NCBI RefSeq assembly: GCF_029961765.1
Contig: NZ_CP124681.1
Location: 620,001 to 684,000 of the forward strand
DNA length: 64,000 bases
Direction of reading: 5' to 3'
DNA from: Nocardioides sp. QY071
GTDB lineage: Bacteria; Actinomycetota; Actinomycetes; Propionibacteriales; Nocardioidaceae
Of this stretch, positions 34,032-43,163 are shown piece after piece. The notes beneath the pieces were generated by a model. The model worked only from the letters and a program-made list of their open reading frames with translations, made no database searches and had not been told where the DNA came from. The position numbers were made by a program, and so were the translations under genes. Position 1 is the first letter of the stretch; the number at the start of each line of letters is the position of its first letter.

Positions 34032-34403
34032 TCAAGCCCCGCGGTGCACGTCGGCCGGCGACCAGAACGCCCGCATGCTCGTGATCAGGCCGTCCTCGGA
34101 GAAGGTCATCACGTCGATCGGCTCGATCACCGACTGCTCCGCGCCGGCGCCCGACACGACCCGGAAGGTGAACGCCGCCTCGCTGCCGGCGACCCGGATC
34201 GCGAGCAGCTCGGTGCTGCGCTGCCGGGTGGTCAGCACCTCGTAGAACGCCGCGATCTCGTCGGTGCCCTTGCGAGCCGGCGAGCCCACCGGGTCCTCGA
34301 GGGTGGCGTCGGCGGCGTACAGGGCGGCGATCTGCGCGCCACTGGTCGCGTTCGCGACCAGGTCGAGGTAGCGGACGACGGTGGCGCGGATGTCTGCGGT
34401 CAT
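34032..34403 (-). CDS. SnoaL/ketosteroid-isomerase-like protein
   Basis: 123 residues, NTF2-like cone fold. IAALYAADATLEDPVGSPARKGTDEIAAFY is the family signature, including the ATxEDPVGS stretch of steroid delta-isomerase relatives. The C-terminal strand TSMRAFWSP is also typical. Such proteins are isomerases, hydratases or ligand binders, so the reaction is not assignable. It may share a minus-strand transcript with the aminotransferase gene 49 bp downstream. Confidence 0.75.
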   Translation of the reverse strand: MTADIRATVVRYLDLVANATSGAQIAALYAADATLEDPVGSPARKGTDEIAAFYEVLTTRQRSTELLAIRVAGSEAAFTFRVVSGAGAEQSVIEPIDVMTFSEDGLITSMRAFWSPADVHRGA

Positions 34404-34472
34404 GCCCGCATCGTCGGCCGAGCACGGTGGAGGACGGGCGGCCGGTCCCGATCGCCGGGACCACTCCCCGAT

Positions 34473-34502
34473 TTGGCCGCGGGCGGGCTGCCGCCGTACC
34501 GT
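34473..34502 (+). promoter_or_regulatory. Promoter of rplJ-rplL
   Basis: -35 TTGGCC (34473-34478), 18-bp spacer, -10 TACCGT (34497-34502), about 200 bp before rplJ. Confidence 0.55.
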
Positions 34503-34704
34503 TGTCCACTGAAACCTTTAGACCGCCGGTCGTCCGGGCTCCGAGCCCTGACCGAAGGTTCCGCCGAGAGGCGGACGGCCTGCGCAGGGGATCAGAGCAA
34601 CACCGAGCGCGTCACGCGCGAGGTCCACGCCCTGAGCGCCTGCGCTCGGGGCGTCCGTCATTTGGCGGAGACTTCGCAGCGGTCTTCCATCCGGAAGGAG
34701 ACCC
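34503..34704 (+). promoter_or_regulatory. Probable L10-type leader of rplJL
   Basis: A 200-nt untranslated stretch rich in inverted sequences (for example GCCTGCGCAGG and GCGCGTCACGCGC). Its position matches the L10 leader that binds the L10-L12 complex for autoregulation in other bacteria. No gene is seen between 34404 and 34704. The structure is inferred from position and not proved from sequence. Confidence 0.45.
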
Positions 34705-35382
34705 ATGGCGCGGGCAGACAAGCAGGCCGCCGTCGCGGAGATCGCTGAGTCCTTCAGCGAGTCCGCAGGCGCTGTGCTGACCGAGTACCGCGGTCTCACC
34801 GTCAAGGAGCTGCAGGACCTTCGCCGCTCCCTCGGTGCGAACGCCAACTACGCCGTGGTCAAGAACACGCTGGCCAAGCTCGCCGCCAAGGAGGCGGGCA
34901 TCGAGGGCTTCGACGAGCTCCTCACCGGTCCGACCGCGATCGCCTTCATCAAGGGCGACGTCGTCGAGGCCGCCAAGGGTCTGCGTGACTTTGCCAAGGC
35001 GAACCCCACCCTGGTCATCAAGGGTGGCGTTCTCGACGGCGCGCTCCTCGACGCGAAGGAGATCGCCAAGCTGGCCGATCTCGAGTCGCGCGAGGTGCTC
35101 CTGGGCAAGCTCGCGGGCGCCATGCTCGCTTCGCTCAGCCAGGCCGTCTACCTCCTCAACGCCCCGCTCGCCCAGGCTGCCCGGCTCGCCGGTGCCCTGG
35201 AGGCGAAGGCCCAGGAGGACCCCTCGATCCTCGCAGGTGGTGCCGGTACGCCGGTCGCCGCCGAGGAGGCTCCGGCCGCTGAGGCCGAGGCCCCCGCTGA
35301 CGAGGCACCCGCCGAGGAGGCGGCTCCTGAGGAGCCCGCCGCCGAGGCCGCCTCTGACGAGGGCGACACCGCCGAGGCCTGA
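34705..35382 (+). CDS. rplJ: 50S ribosomal protein L10 (uL10)
   Basis: 225 residues. The N-terminal domain has [20 protein letters not shown] and [11 protein letters not shown], the rRNA-binding part; a helix that holds L7/L12 dimers follows. The last about 45 residues are an Ala/Glu/Pro low-complexity acidic tail ([12 protein letters not shown] and so on), longer than in E. coli (165 residues) but usual in this phylum. GGAAGGAG is 5 nt before the ATG. It is followed by rplL after 80 bp. Confidence 0.96.
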   Translation: MARADKQAAVAEIAESFSESAGAVLTEYRGLTVKELQDLRRSLGANANYAVVKNTLAKLAAKEAGIEGFDELLTGPTAIAFIKGDVVEAAKGLRDFAKANPTLVIKGGVLDGALLDAKEIAKLADLESREVLLGKLAGAMLASLSQAVYLLNAPLAQAARLAGALEAKAQEDPSILAGGAGTPVAAEEAPAAEAEAPADEAPAEEAAPEEPAAEAASDEGDTAEA

Positions 35383-35462
35383 GGCCCCGGCGTCACCACC
35401 ACCTGAAACCCGGCCGGCGCGCGACGTACGCACGCCGACCACCTGAGAAAGGAACCGCCACC

Positions 35463-35855
35463 ATGGCGAAGCTCACCACCGACGAGCTCCTCGACGCGTT
35501 CAAGGAGATGACCCTCATCGAGCTCTCCGAGTTCGTGAAGCAGTTCGAGGAGACCTTCGGCGTCACCGCCGCTGCCCCCGTTGCCGTTGCCGCTGCCCCC
35601 GCCGCCGGCGGTGCCGCGGGCGGTGCCGAGGAGGCCGCCGCGCAGGACGAGTTCGACGTCATCCTCGAGGCCGCTGGTGACAAGAAGATCAACGTCATCA
35701 AGGAGGTCCGCGCGCTGACCTCCCTCGGCCTCAAGGAGGCCAAGGACCTCGTCGAGGGCGCCCCGAAGGCGATCCTGGAGAAGGTCAACAAGGAGGCCGC
35801 TGACAAGGCCAAGGAGGCCCTCGAGGGCGCCGGCGCCACCGTCACCCTCAAGTGA
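35463..35855 (+). CDS. rplL: 50S ribosomal protein L7/L12 (bL12)
   Basis: 130 residues. N-terminal dimerisation domain ([23 protein letters not shown]), Ala/Gly/Pro hinge (about 35-58) and C-terminal factor-binding domain ([29 protein letters not shown]). It recruits translation GTPases. AGAAAGGA precedes the ATG. A perfect 38-bp palindrome terminates the transcript downstream. Confidence 0.97.
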   Translation: MAKLTTDELLDAFKEMTLIELSEFVKQFEETFGVTAAAPVAVAAAPAAGGAAGGAEEAAAQDEFDVILEAAGDKKINVIKEVRALTSLGLKEAKDLVEGAPKAILEKVNKEAADKAKEALEGAGATVTLK

Positions 35856-35882
35856 CCCGTCCCTGAGACGACTCACTCCGGT

Positions 35883-35920
35883 CACGAGGCCGGCAGAGCA
35901 GCTGCTCTGCCGGCCTCGTG
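35883..35920. terminator. Perfect 38-bp palindromic terminator after rplL
   Basis: Arms CACGAGGCCGGCAGAGCAG and exact complement with no spacer, followed by CCATTTCTC. Separates rplJL from the mce operon. Confidence 0.85.
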
Positions 35921-36117
35921 CCATTTCTCGTCCGTGCGGACCGCCCCGCTACCACTACTCGCGAGTTGGACGCTAGGTGCTACTCGCCAGTACCTTTCGG
36001 GTCTCGGTGTCCGGGTACGCGTGACGCATGCCACGGTTGCCGCGTAACGTGCGCCACGCGGTTGCGTTGTTCCTTCGCAGCCGGGGCCGGCGAGCGGACG
36101 TAGGGAGAGGGTTCAAC

Positions 36118-37080
36118 ATGGGCGTCGACGTACAGGTCACCAACCTGACGAAGCAGTTCGGGAAGCAGCTGATCTGGAAGGGTGTGACGCTGACCCTTCC
36201 GGCAGGCGAGATCTCCGTGATGCTGGGCCCGTCGGGCACTGGAAAGTCCGTCTTCCTCAAGGCCCTGATCGGCCTGATCAAGCCCGACGAGGGCTCGATC
36301 GTCATCGAGGGCACCGACATCGCCTCCTGCTCCGAGAAGGAGCTCTACGAGATCCGTAAGCTGTTCGGCGTGCTGTTCCAGGACGGCGCGATGTTCGGCT
36401 CGATGAACCTCTACGACAACGTCGCCTTCCCGCTGCGCGAGCACACCAAGAAGAGCGAGTCCCAGATCCGTGACATCGTCATGGAGAAGATGGACATGGT
36501 CGGTCTGCTCGGCGCGGAGATGAAGCTCCCGGGCGAGATCTCCGGCGGTATGCGCAAGCGTGCCGGCCTGGCCCGCGCGCTGGTCCTCGACCCCGAGATC
36601 CTGCTGATCGACGAGCCCGACTCCGGCCTGGACCCCGTGCGCACGTCGTTCATCAACCAGCTCTTCGTCGACCTCAACGCCCAGATCGACGCGACCTTCC
36701 TGATCGTCACGCACGACATCCACAGCGTCCGCGTGGTCCCCGACCAGATCGGCCTGCTCTACCACAAGCACCTGGCCATGTACGGCCCGCGCGAGATGCT
36801 CCTGTCCTCGGACGAGCCCGTCGTGCGCCAGTTCCTCAACGCGCAGACGATCGGGCCGATCGGCATGTCGGAGGAGAAGGACGCCGACCAGCTGGCAGCC
36901 GAGAAGGACATGGACCTGCCGCCGCTGCCGCCGATCCCGCTGCAGATGGAGCCCTCCAACGGCATCCCACGCCGTGCGCAGGCCGCGCCCGGCGCCTGGT
37001 GCCGGGCCAACGGCGTCACCCCGCCCCCCGGTTCGTTCACCCGCGAGGCCGAGCACGCGTCGGGCAGCCAGCAGCACTGA
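36118..37080 (+). CDS. mceG: MCE transporter ATPase (MceG/Mkl type)
   Basis: 320 residues. Walker A GPSGTGKS (37-44), signature ISGGM (141-145, the SGGM variant of MlaF/Mkl proteins), Walker B ILLIDEP (161-167), switch THDIH. The C-terminal extension (about 245-320) is Pro-rich and typical of actinobacterial Mkl. It powers lipid import through the YrbE permeases and Mce ring/tube proteins. In M. tuberculosis mkl also lies downstream of rplL. ATG at 36118; the 30 codons upstream in frame are not conserved-looking. Confidence 0.93.
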   Translation: MGVDVQVTNLTKQFGKQLIWKGVTLTLPAGEISVMLGPSGTGKSVFLKALIGLIKPDEGSIVIEGTDIASCSEKELYEIRKLFGVLFQDGAMFGSMNLYDNVAFPLREHTKKSESQIRDIVMEKMDMVGLLGAEMKLPGEISGGMRKRAGLARALVLDPEILLIDEPDSGLDPVRTSFINQLFVDLNAQIDATFLIVTHDIHSVRVVPDQIGLLYHKHLAMYGPREMLLSSDEPVVRQFLNAQTIGPIGMSEEKDADQLAAEKDMDLPPLPPIPLQMEPSNGIPRRAQAAPGAWCRANGVTPPPGSFTREAEHASGSQQH

Positions 37081-37133
37081 ACGAGCAGCACACCCGGAGG
37101 AACGGCACACAAGGACAAGGAAAGGGGCGGTAG

Positions 37134-37916
37134 GTGTCGCTCACTGCTGCGCGCGTGGTCGCCCCGCTCGGGACCGCCGGCAAGCTGTTCGCCTTCGCGC
37201 TCGACGTGGGCCGCGGGCTGTTCCGTCGTCCGTTCCAGGGCCGGGAGTTCATCCAGCAGGCCTGGTTCATCGCGTCGGTCACGATCATCCCGACCGCCCT
37301 CGTCGCGATCCCGTTCGGTGCTGTCATCGCACTGCAGGTCGGTGGCCTGATCAAGCAGTTCGGCGCCCAGTCCTTCACCGGATCCGCCTCGGTCCTCGCG
37401 GTCATCCAGCAGGCCGGCCCGATCGCGACCGCACTGCTGATCGCGGGAGCCGGCGGCTCGGCCATCGCGGCCGACCTCGGCGCGCGCAAGATCCGCGAGG
37501 AGCTCGACGCCATGATGGTGCTGGGCATCGACCCGATCCAGCGCCTCGTGGTGCCTCGGGTGCTCGCCTGCATGCTCGTCGCCGTGTTCCTCAACGGCAT
37601 GGTCAGCGTCGTCGGCGTCGCCGGCGGCTACGTCTTCAACGTCATCCTGCAGGACGGCACGCCCGGCGCCTACGTCTCGAGCTTCACCGCCCTGGCCCAG
37701 CTGCCCGACGTGTGGATCGGCATGATCAAGGCGCTGGTCTTCGGCCTCATCGCCGCGGTAGTGGCCGCCTACAAGGGCATGAACGCCGGCGGCGGACCGA
37801 AGGGCGTCGGTGACGCCGTCAACGAGTCCGTCGTCATCACCTTCCTGCTTCTGTTCGTCGTCAACTTCACCCTGAGCACGATCTACCTGCAGGTCGTGCC
37901 CCCGAAGACGGGTTAG
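37134..37916 (+). CDS. yrbEA: MCE permease YrbE, first subunit
   Basis: 260 residues, MlaE/YrbE fold with five to six helices. ADLGARKIREELDAMMVLGIDPIQRLVVPRVLA is the signature (E-x-D-A-x-x-x-x-G-x-x-P) contacting the ATPase. GTG start at 37134 behind AAAGGGGCGG. Together with the next gene it forms the permease heterodimer of the lipid importer in the plasma membrane. Confidence 0.93.
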   Translation: MSLTAARVVAPLGTAGKLFAFALDVGRGLFRRPFQGREFIQQAWFIASVTIIPTALVAIPFGAVIALQVGGLIKQFGAQSFTGSASVLAVIQQAGPIATALLIAGAGGSAIAADLGARKIREELDAMMVLGIDPIQRLVVPRVLACMLVAVFLNGMVSVVGVAGGYVFNVILQDGTPGAYVSSFTALAQLPDVWIGMIKALVFGLIAAVVAAYKGMNAGGGPKGVGDAVNESVVITFLLLFVVNFTLSTIYLQVVPPKTG

Positions 37917-37925
37917 GGGGCGGAC

Positions 37926-38753
37926 ATGGCGAGCATCAAGGCGATCTACGACAAGCCCATGAAGGGCCTGGACAACCTCGGTCACGAGCTGTCCTTCTAC
38001 ATCAAGGTGCTGCTGGCACTGCCGCGCTCGGTCAAGCGCTACCCGCGCGAGATCCTGCGGATCCTGGCCGAGGTCACCCTCGGGTCGGGCGCGCTGGCGG
38101 TCATCGGCGGCACCGTCGGCGTCATCATCGGCATGACCTTCTTCACCGGCGCCCAGGTCGGCCTGTCCGGCTACGCCGCGCTCAACCAGCTCGGCACGGC
38201 CGCGTTCGCCGGCTTCGTGTCCGCCTACTTCAACACCCGTGAGATCGCCCCCCTGGTCGCCGGCATCGCGCTCGCGGCCACGGTCGGCTGCGGCTTCACC
38301 GCCCAGCTCGGCGCCATGCGGATCTCGGAGGAGATCGACGCCGTCGAGGTGATGGCGATCCCCTCGATGCAGTTCCTCGTGACCACCCGCGTCGTCGGCG
38401 GCCTGATCGCGATCGTGCCGCTGTACGTCGTGGGCCTGCTGTCGTCGTACGTCGCCAGCAGGCTCGTGGTGACGAAGTTCTACGGCCAGTCGTCGGGCAC
38501 CTACGACCACTACTTCAACCAGTTCCTGCCACCCGGCGACGTGCTGTGGTCCTTCGGCAAGGTGCTGGTGTTCGCGGTGGTCGTGATCCTGATCCACTGC
38601 TACCACGGCTACACCGCCTCGGGCGGGCCCGCGGGCGTGGGCGTCGCGGTCGGCAAGGCGGTGCGGACCAGCATCGTGGCGATCAACGTGATCGACCTGT
38701 TCCTGTCGATGGCCATCTGGGGCGCCTCGACCACCGTCAGGCTCGCGGGGTGA
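37926..38753 (+). CDS. yrbEB: MCE permease YrbE, second subunit
   Basis: 275 residues, paralogue of the preceding permease. AQLGAMRISEEIDAVEVMAIPSMQFLVTTR is the coupling-helix signature. The ATG lies 10 bp after the previous stop with GGGGGCGG upstream. It probably pairs with YrbEA under the Mce hexamer. Confidence 0.93.
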   Translation: MASIKAIYDKPMKGLDNLGHELSFYIKVLLALPRSVKRYPREILRILAEVTLGSGALAVIGGTVGVIIGMTFFTGAQVGLSGYAALNQLGTAAFAGFVSAYFNTREIAPLVAGIALAATVGCGFTAQLGAMRISEEIDAVEVMAIPSMQFLVTTRVVGGLIAIVPLYVVGLLSSYVASRLVVTKFYGQSSGTYDHYFNQFLPPGDVLWSFGKVLVFAVVVILIHCYHGYTASGGPAGVGVAVGKAVRTSIVAINVIDLFLSMAIWGASTTVRLAG

Positions 38754-38760
38754 TCGGCTG

Positions 38761-40008
38761 ATGGACAAGATCCTCTCCGCCCACAAGGCGCTCGGCGTCA
38801 TCTTCGTGGCGCTGCTGGTGCTCGGCGTGTGGCTCACCTACGCGACCTTCACCAAGAAGTTCACCGACTACGACGAGGTCACCCTCAAGACGTCGTCGAT
38901 CGGCCTCCAGCTCCCCACGCGCGCGGACGTCAAGGTCCGTGGCGTGATCGTCGGCGAGGTGCTCGACGCCAGCTCCGGTGTGGACGGCGCGGAGCTCAAG
39001 CTCGGCATCTACCCCGACAAGATCGGCGTGATCCCGGCCAACGTGACCGGCTCGATCGTGCCGAAGACGCTGTTCGGCGAGAAGTACGTCTCGCTCGTCG
39101 TCCCCGACACCGGCCCCAGCGGCACGATGCGCGCCGGCGCGACCATCGACCGCACCGAGGTGTCGACCGAGCTCGAGGAGGTCCTCTCCGACCTCTACCC
39201 GCTGCTGCGGACCGTTCAGCCGGCCGACCTCAACGCGACGCTGACCGCGATCGCCACCGCGCTCGAGGGCCGGGGCGAGCTGCTCGGCAAGAACCTCGAG
39301 ACCCTCGACGGCTACCTCAAGCGGCTCAACCCGCAGATCCCGGCCCTGCTCGAGGACCTCAAGCTGACCGCCGAGGTGTCCGACACGTACGCCGACATCC
39401 TTCCCCAGGTGGCCCAGATCCTCGACGACACCGTGAAGACCACCGGCACCATCGAGGAGCGCGAGGCGGCGCTGACCGCCACGCTGCGCGACATCCGCAG
39501 CTTCTCCGACACCGCGCGCTCCTTCCTCGACGCCAACGCCGAGCGCCTCAAGCGGGCCGGCGAGCTGAGCACGCAGGTTCTCACGGTCGTCGCCCGCTAC
39601 GCGCCGACCATCCCCTGCATGTCGGCCGGCATCGTCAAGGCCCAGGGCCGCCTGGCCGAGGCGTTCCGTGGCTTCGAGCTCCACATCGTGCTCGAGACGC
39701 TGCAGGACCAGCCGCGCAAGTACACGCCGGCGGACCGGCCGATCTTCGGCGACGACCGCGGTCCCAACTGCCTGGGCCTGCCGGACATCCCGTGGAGCCA
39801 GGACAACCCGTTCCCGCCGCTGCCGCACCTCAACGACGGCATGAACGGCAACACCGGCAAGGGCAACCTGCGCCCGGCGCCGACCGGCTACACCGGCAGC
39901 CCCGACGACGTGACCGCCCTGCGCGGCGCGCTCGACCAGGAGTACGGCACCGACGCCGACCTCACCGTCCTGCTGACCGGTCCGCTCGTCGCGGGAGGCG
40001 CCCGATGA
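38761..40008 (+). CDS. mceA: MCE family protein MceA
   Basis: 415 residues: N-terminal membrane helix (GVIFVALLVLGVWLTYATF), MCE domain (about 35-115, with ADVKVRGVIVGEVLDASS) and a long helical region with regular DLNATLTAIATALEGRGELLG-type segments (only part shown), forming the periplasmic-side tube. The C-terminal part has Cys-containing, Pro-rich sequence (CLGLPDIPWSQDNPFPPLPH) typical of MceA. Position A is from gene order. The start is 7 bp after the yrbEB stop; the stop overlaps mceB by ATGA. Confidence 0.92.
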   Translation: MDKILSAHKALGVIFVALLVLGVWLTYATFTKKFTDYDEVTLKTSSIGLQLPTRADVKVRGVIVGEVLDASSGVDGAELKLGIYPDKIGVIPANVTGSIVPKTLFGEKYVSLVVPDTGPSGTMRAGATIDRTEVSTELEEVLSDLYPLLRTVQPADLNATLTAIATALEGRGELLGKNLETLDGYLKRLNPQIPALLEDLKLTAEVSDTYADILPQVAQILDDTVKTTGTIEEREAALTATLRDIRSFSDTARSFLDANAERLKRAGELSTQVLTVVARYAPTIPCMSAGIVKAQGRLAEAFRGFELHIVLETLQDQPRKYTPADRPIFGDDRGPNCLGLPDIPWSQDNPFPPLPHLNDGMNGNTGKGNLRPAPTGYTGSPDDVTALRGALDQEYGTDADLTVLLTGPLVAGGAR

Positions 40009-41048
40009 GCGTGCGCGGCCTCGACAAGAAGACCAGCGGCGACCTGATCCGCCTGGTCGTGTTCATGGTGACCACGGCGCTCGCGACGAGCGTCCTCATC
40101 ATCACCATCGGCAACCTGTCCTTCGGCTCCACGAAGGAGTACGCCGCCGACTTCGTCGACGCCACCGGCGTCAACAAGGGCGACGACATCCGGATCGCGG
40201 GCGTCAAGGTCGGCACAGTGCAGAAGGTCGCGATCGTCGACGCCGACCGCGCCCGGGTCACCTTCACCGTCGACGCCGACACCAAGCTCGACGACGCGAC
40301 GCACGCCACGGTCAAGTACCGCAACCTGATCGGGCAGCGCTACATCTCGCTGACCCAGGAGGGCGACGGCGGGGCGCAGCTCAAGGAGGATGCCGCGATC
40401 CCGGTCGACCGCACCAAGCCGGCGCTCGACCTGACCGTGCTGTTCAACGGCTTCAAGCCGCTCTTCCAGGCGCTCTCGCCCGACGACATCAACAAGCTGT
40501 CCTACGAGATCGTCCAGGTCTTCCAGGGCGAGGGCGGCACCGTCGAGGGCCTGCTGTCGAGCACCGCGTCGGTCACCCAGACCCTCGCGGACCGCGACAA
40601 GGTGATCGGCGAGCTGCTGAGCAACCTCGACTACGTCCTCGACCACGTGGCCGACCGCGACAAGCAGCTCACCAACCTGATCGACAGCTTCCGCAGCCTG
40701 GTCGGCGGCCTCAACGACGACCGCGAGGCGATCCTCGGCTCGCTCGACTCGATCTCGGACCTTTCGGTGCAGACCGCCGCGCTGGTCACCGACATCAAGG
40801 ACCCGTTCGTCAAGGACATCAAGGAGCTGCGGAAGGTCGCCGGCACGCTCGACGACAACCGCCAGGAGATCGACCGCGCGCTCCAGGTACTGCCGATCAA
40901 GCTCACCAAGATCGGCCGCACGGCGACCTACGGCTCCTGGTTCAACTTCTACCTGTGCCACTTCAAGGCCACCATCAAGGTCCCCGGACTCAACAACCCG
41001 GTCAGCGCCACCTACGGCGCGACCGCCGACCGCTGCACGCTCGGATGA
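40005..41048 (+). CDS. mceB: MCE family protein MceB
   Basis: 347 residues: membrane helix (LVVFMVTTALATSVLIITI), MCE domain with GVNKGDDIRIAGVKVGTVQKV, then helical repeats. The end FNFYLCHFKATIKVPG with two Cys is characteristic of MceB. ATG overlaps the mceA stop by 4 bp. A much longer frame upstream is antiframe translation of mceA. Confidence 0.92.
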   Translation: MSVRGLDKKTSGDLIRLVVFMVTTALATSVLIITIGNLSFGSTKEYAADFVDATGVNKGDDIRIAGVKVGTVQKVAIVDADRARVTFTVDADTKLDDATHATVKYRNLIGQRYISLTQEGDGGAQLKEDAAIPVDRTKPALDLTVLFNGFKPLFQALSPDDINKLSYEIVQVFQGEGGTVEGLLSSTASVTQTLADRDKVIGELLSNLDYVLDHVADRDKQLTNLIDSFRSLVGGLNDDREAILGSLDSISDLSVQTAALVTDIKDPFVKDIKELRKVAGTLDDNRQEIDRALQVLPIKLTKIGRTATYGSWFNFYLCHFKATIKVPGLNNPVSATYGATADRCTLG

Positions 41049-41061
41049 GGGGAGGACACTG

Positions 41062-42030
41062 ATGAAGCCCTTCCGCGAGCGCAACCCCGTGGTGATCGGT
41101 GCCGTGAGCATCGCCGTGCTCCTGCTCGGCCTGGTCGCGGCCTTCCGGGCCAACGACCTCCCGCTGATCGGCGGCGGCGACACCTACTACGCCTCCTTCT
41201 CCGAGGCCGGTGGGCTCAAGCCGAAGGACGAGGTCCGCATCGCCGGTGTCCGCGTCGGCCAGGTGACCTCGATGGAGCTCGACGGCAACTCGGTCAAGGT
41301 CGCCTTCAAGATCAAGACCGACACGCCCTTCGGCGACGAGACCCGCGCCGACATCAAGGTCAAGACGATCCTCGGCTCGATGTTCCTGGCACTCGACCCG
41401 GCCGGTCAGGGCCAGCTGGCCGAGGGCTCGGTCATCCCGGTCGACCGCACCAGCTCGCCGTACGACGTCGTCGACGCGTTCTCCGGCCTCGCCGAGACCT
41501 CGGCCGACATCGACACCGACCAGCTCGCCGGCGCGCTGACCACGCTGGCCGACCTGACCCGCAACACGCCCGAGGAGTTCCGCTCGGCGCTCGACGGCCT
41601 CTCGGCGCTCGCCAAGACGGTGGCCTCGCGCGACGACGAGATCAACTCGCTGCTCAAGAACCTCAACCGGGTCTCCACGGTGCTCGACTCGCGCGACGAG
41701 GACATCGTGGCGCTGATGAAGGACGCCGACACGCTGTTCACCGCGCTGCTGCAGCGCAAGGAGCAGATCCACCGGCTGCTGGTGTCGACGAGCACGCTCA
41801 GCACCAAGTTGACCGGCCTGATCAAGGAGAGCCGCGCCGACCTCAAGCCCGCGCTCGACCACCTCGACTCGGTGCTGCAGGTCGTGAAGAAGAACGAGGA
41901 CAACCTTGAGGACTCGATCCACCTGATGGCGCCGTTCTACCGCGTGTTCGCGAGCACGCTCGGCAACGGGCCGTGGTTCGACACCTACATCTTCAACCTG
42001 CCGCCGGTGCCCGGGACGGTGGGCCAGTGA
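41062..42030 (+). CDS. mceC: MCE family protein MceC
   Basis: 322 residues: helix VVIGAVSIAVLLLGLVAAF, MCE domain with GLKPKDEVRIAGVRVGQVTS, then coiled helical region with NLNRVSTVLDSRDEDIVALM. It ends in NGPWFDTYIFNLPPVPG. GGGGAGG precedes the ATG, the only strong ribosome binding site inside the mceA-F series. The stop overlaps mceD as GTGA. Confidence 0.92.
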   Translation: MKPFRERNPVVIGAVSIAVLLLGLVAAFRANDLPLIGGGDTYYASFSEAGGLKPKDEVRIAGVRVGQVTSMELDGNSVKVAFKIKTDTPFGDETRADIKVKTILGSMFLALDPAGQGQLAEGSVIPVDRTSSPYDVVDAFSGLAETSADIDTDQLAGALTTLADLTRNTPEEFRSALDGLSALAKTVASRDDEINSLLKNLNRVSTVLDSRDEDIVALMKDADTLFTALLQRKEQIHRLLVSTSTLSTKLTGLIKESRADLKPALDHLDSVLQVVKKNEDNLEDSIHLMAPFYRVFASTLGNGPWFDTYIFNLPPVPGTVGQ

Positions 42031-43163
42031 ACGGGCTGCGGCGCTGGCTGCCGCTCGCCGTCATCGGGGTCCTGGTCGTCACCGGCCTGGTCTGGATGCT
42101 CGGCAGCGGCAGCAACGACAAGACCGTGACGGCGTACTTCCCGCGGGCCGTGTCGGTCTACGAGGGCAGCGAGGTCCGGATCCTCGGCATCCCGGTCGGC
42201 CAGGTCCGCGAGGTGGTGCCCGAGGGCACCAAGGTCAAGGTCGTGATGGCCTACAAGTCCGACATCAAGGTGCCGGCCGACGCCGACGCCGTCATCGTGT
42301 CGCCCTCCGTGGTCGGCGACCGCTACATCCAGCTCTCGCCGGCCTTCGAGGACGGCGACAAGGTGATGGCCGACAACACGGTCATCGACGCGACCAAGAC
42401 CGCGATCCCGCTGGAGCTCGACGAGATCTACGGCAGCATCGACAAGCTGACCGTCGCGCTCGGTCCCGAGGGCGCCAACAAGGACGGTGCGCTCAGCGAC
42501 CTCCTCGAGCAGACCGCCAAGAACTTCGGCGGCCAGGGTGCCCAGTTCCACCAGACGATCGAGGACTTCGGGCGCCTGAGCGAGACGCTCGACAACAACA
42601 AGGACGACCTGTTCGAGTCGGCCAAGCAGCTCGAGTCCTTCCTCAAGACGCTCGCCGACAACGACACCACGGTGCGCGACTTCAGCAAGTCGCTCGGCGA
42701 CGTCTCGACGCTGCTGGCCGACGAGCGCCAGGAGCTGACCACCGCCCTGTCCAACCTCGGTACGGCGCTCGACCAGGTCGCCCGGTTCGTCAAGCGCAAC
42801 CGCGCGGTGCTGGGCCGCAACATCCGCGACGTCAACCGGGTCGCCAAGGTGCTGGTCCGCCAGCGCGGCGCCCTCGACGAGCTGCTGCAGGCCGGTCCGC
42901 TGGCGATCACGAACCTGTACCACACGTACAACCCCAAGGACGCCACGCTCGACACCAACGCCAACCTCGGCAACATCCTGCACGAGCTGACGTCCAACCC
43001 GTCGGCGGTGGTGTGCGCCCTGGTGTCGGGTGCCGACGCCAACGGCAACATCTGCGACCTGGTCGAGAAGCTGCTGCCGCGCAGCGCTCCGTTCGGCACC
43101 GGCTCCTGGTACGGCCAGGCGTACGATCCGACGCTCAACGGACTGGTGGAGGTGGACCGATGA
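42027..43163 (+). CDS. mceD: MCE family protein MceD
   Basis: 378 residues: N-terminal helix WLPLAVIGVLVVTGLVWML, MCE domain with VSVYEGSEVRILGIPVGQV, then a long helical tail with NRNVAKV-like segments and a Cys pair (CALVSGADANGNICDLV). GTG start overlaps the mceC TGA, and its own stop overlaps mceE as ATGA. One subunit of the presumed hetero-hexamer. Confidence 0.92.
   Translation: MNGLRRWLPLAVIGVLVVTGLVWMLGSGSNDKTVTAYFPRAVSVYEGSEVRILGIPVGQVREVVPEGTKVKVVMAYKSDIKVPADADAVIVSPSVVGDRYIQLSPAFEDGDKVMADNTVIDATKTAIPLELDEIYGSIDKLTVALGPEGANKDGALSDLLEQTAKNFGGQGAQFHQTIEDFGRLSETLDNNKDDLFESAKQLESFLKTLADNDTTVRDFSKSLGDVSTLLADERQELTTALSNLGTALDQVARFVKRNRAVLGRNIRDVNRVAKVLVRQRGALDELLQAGPLAITNLYHTYNPKDATLDTNANLGNILHELTSNPSAVVCALVSGADANGNICDLVEKLLPRSAPFGTGSWYGQAYDPTLNGLVEVDR

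Noticed and set aside
38829..41048. 739-codon frame covering mceA and mceB
   Set aside because: Its first half is an out-of-frame reading of mceA; mceB starts at the ATGA overlap at 40005.
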